Below are positions 63,469-64,000 of a stretch of DNA of 64,000 bases, in pieces. The stretch is from positions 558,001 to 622,000 of the forward strand of contig CAVPFA010000004.1 of NCBI GenBank assembly GCA_963703655.1. Direction: 5' to 3'. The number at the start of each line of letters is the position of its first letter. Within the stretch, counting starts at the first letter, position 1. The position numbers and the translations under genes are program-made. Source of the DNA: CAVPFA01 sp963703655 (lineage in GTDB: Bacteria; Actinomycetota; Acidimicrobiia; Acidimicrobiales; Bog-793). The notes under the pieces were generated by a model. That model ran no database searches. It was given only the letters and a program-made list of their open reading frames with translations, and was not told where the DNA came from.

Positions 63469-64000
63469 CTATACGCGGCGTGGACGGAGTACACGCCGGC
63501 GCCAGAATAGCGGCCCGACCCCAAAGCCGATGAGTGTGAGAAAGGCGACGACAAAGAGAAGCGAATAAGAACCATAGCCTTTGAACTGAAACACGATGGT
63601 GTGTCTTCCTGGAGCTACCTCCACACCGACCAGCGCCGGCGCAACCATCTCGGGCGACGTGGGCTCGCCGTCGACGGTCACCGTCCAGCCCGGATCGAAG
63701 GAGCTGCTCAGCAGGACGACCGCCGTTCGGTTGGCGAAGACGGTAGCCTTTGCCTCCCCATCGACAAGATTGTCGTGCTCACTGAGGACAGTGCCGGCTG
63801 GTCCGTGTGGCTTTGAACCCGGGGATAACGTCGGGGTTGCAGCGGGCTGCCCGGCATAGGCGATCGTCGGGTAAGTGCCCTCGCCGGGGAGATCCGAATC
63901 AAGGAAGAAGGCTGTTCGGGACCCGAGATCGCTCCCGTCGGCGACGATCGGTGTCGTCGTGTCCACGACGTGAAACAGCCCAGAGGTCCCAACGGTCCAG
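63469..64000 (-). CDS. C-terminal part of a large membrane protein (YfhO-like), cut by window edge
   Basis: The minus-strand reading is open to the window edge. Visible blocks: AVVLLSSSFDPGWTVTVDGE, VGVEVAPGRHTIVFQFKG and a last membrane span (YSLLFVVAFLTLIGFGVG), followed by WRRRVLRPRR. DPGW.V.VDG is the typical end-domain motif of bacterial YfhO-type membrane glycosyltransferase-like proteins (usual length 800-1000 residues). About 176 residues are in the window. Confidence 0.8.
   Translation of the reverse strand, partial: WTVGTSGLFHVVDTTTPIVADGSDLGSRTAFFLDSDLPGEGTYPTIAYAGQPAATPTLSPGSKPHGPAGTVLSEHDNLVDGEAKATVFANRTAVVLLSSSFDPGWTVTVDGEPTSPEMVAPALVGVEVAPGRHTIVFQFKGYGSYSLLFVVAFLTLIGFGVGPLFWRRRVLRPRRV

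Overview
This is high-GC DNA, most likely from an actinobacterium (Actinomycetota). A deep lineage such as Acidimicrobiia or Thermoleophilia is plausible, but the class cannot be fixed from sequence alone. The evidence is the strong GC bias, GTG starts and leaderless genes, F420-type (LLM) oxidoreductase, DinB/DUF664, several PadR regulators, many small ECF sigma factors with overlapping membrane partners, NarL/DesK-type two-component pairs, and a Gram-positive-type SOS box.

Layout. 1-4.7 kb: a catabolic cluster of urocanate hydratase (5' end cut by the window edge), a DUF917 protein, a cupin and a frameshifted Baeyer-Villiger-type monooxygenase. 4.7-13.8 kb: small unknown membrane and secreted proteins, a HIT protein, a broken DinB gene, an ECF sigma factor with membrane partner, a GntR(YtrA)-ABC exporter operon, and a CHAP-domain protein. 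13.9-23.7 kb: an ABC exporter followed by three NarL-type sensor kinases with two response regulators, plus a broken GNAT gene and an integrase remnant. 24-29 kb: methyltransferase and a PadR-ABC (FtsX/MacB-type) operon. 29.6-31.8 kb: a complete group II intron inserted in a copy of a dispersed repeat. 31.9-37.7 kb: a six-gene minus-strand operon running sigma factor, repeat ectodomain protein, lipoprotein, periplasmic-adaptor-like protein, ABC ATPase, FtsX permease. 38.4-49.3 kb: TPR-cyclase, S53 peptidase with PadR, solute-binding lipoprotein with a partial duplicate, PadR plus membrane protein, SnoaL-like protein. 49.9-58.7 kb: a large glycine-rich repeat protein, LLM oxidoreductase, SOS-box-linked Panacea-domain gene, HAD phosphatase, HicA-like pair, SRPBCC protein, another ECF sigma operon. 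59-64 kb: class III aminotransferase, beta-propeller, Ig-repeat secreted protein, and the end of a large YfhO-like membrane protein.

Two features dominate. First, a roughly 300-bp dispersed repeat occurs in full or in part at least ten times, always between genes and, as far as I could see by eye, always in the same orientation. One copy (29585-31809) is split exactly by the intron, and the copy at 40574-40880 is the matching empty site, so the intron ends can be read to the base. A 7-nt EBS1/IBS1 match supports this.

Second, about twenty genes carry single-base frameshifts, with almost no other decay and only one in-frame stop in a gene body. This pattern fits uncorrected assembly indels at least as well as real pseudogenes. 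I mark such genes as pseudogene, or note the shift, and give the reading that restores the family alignment.
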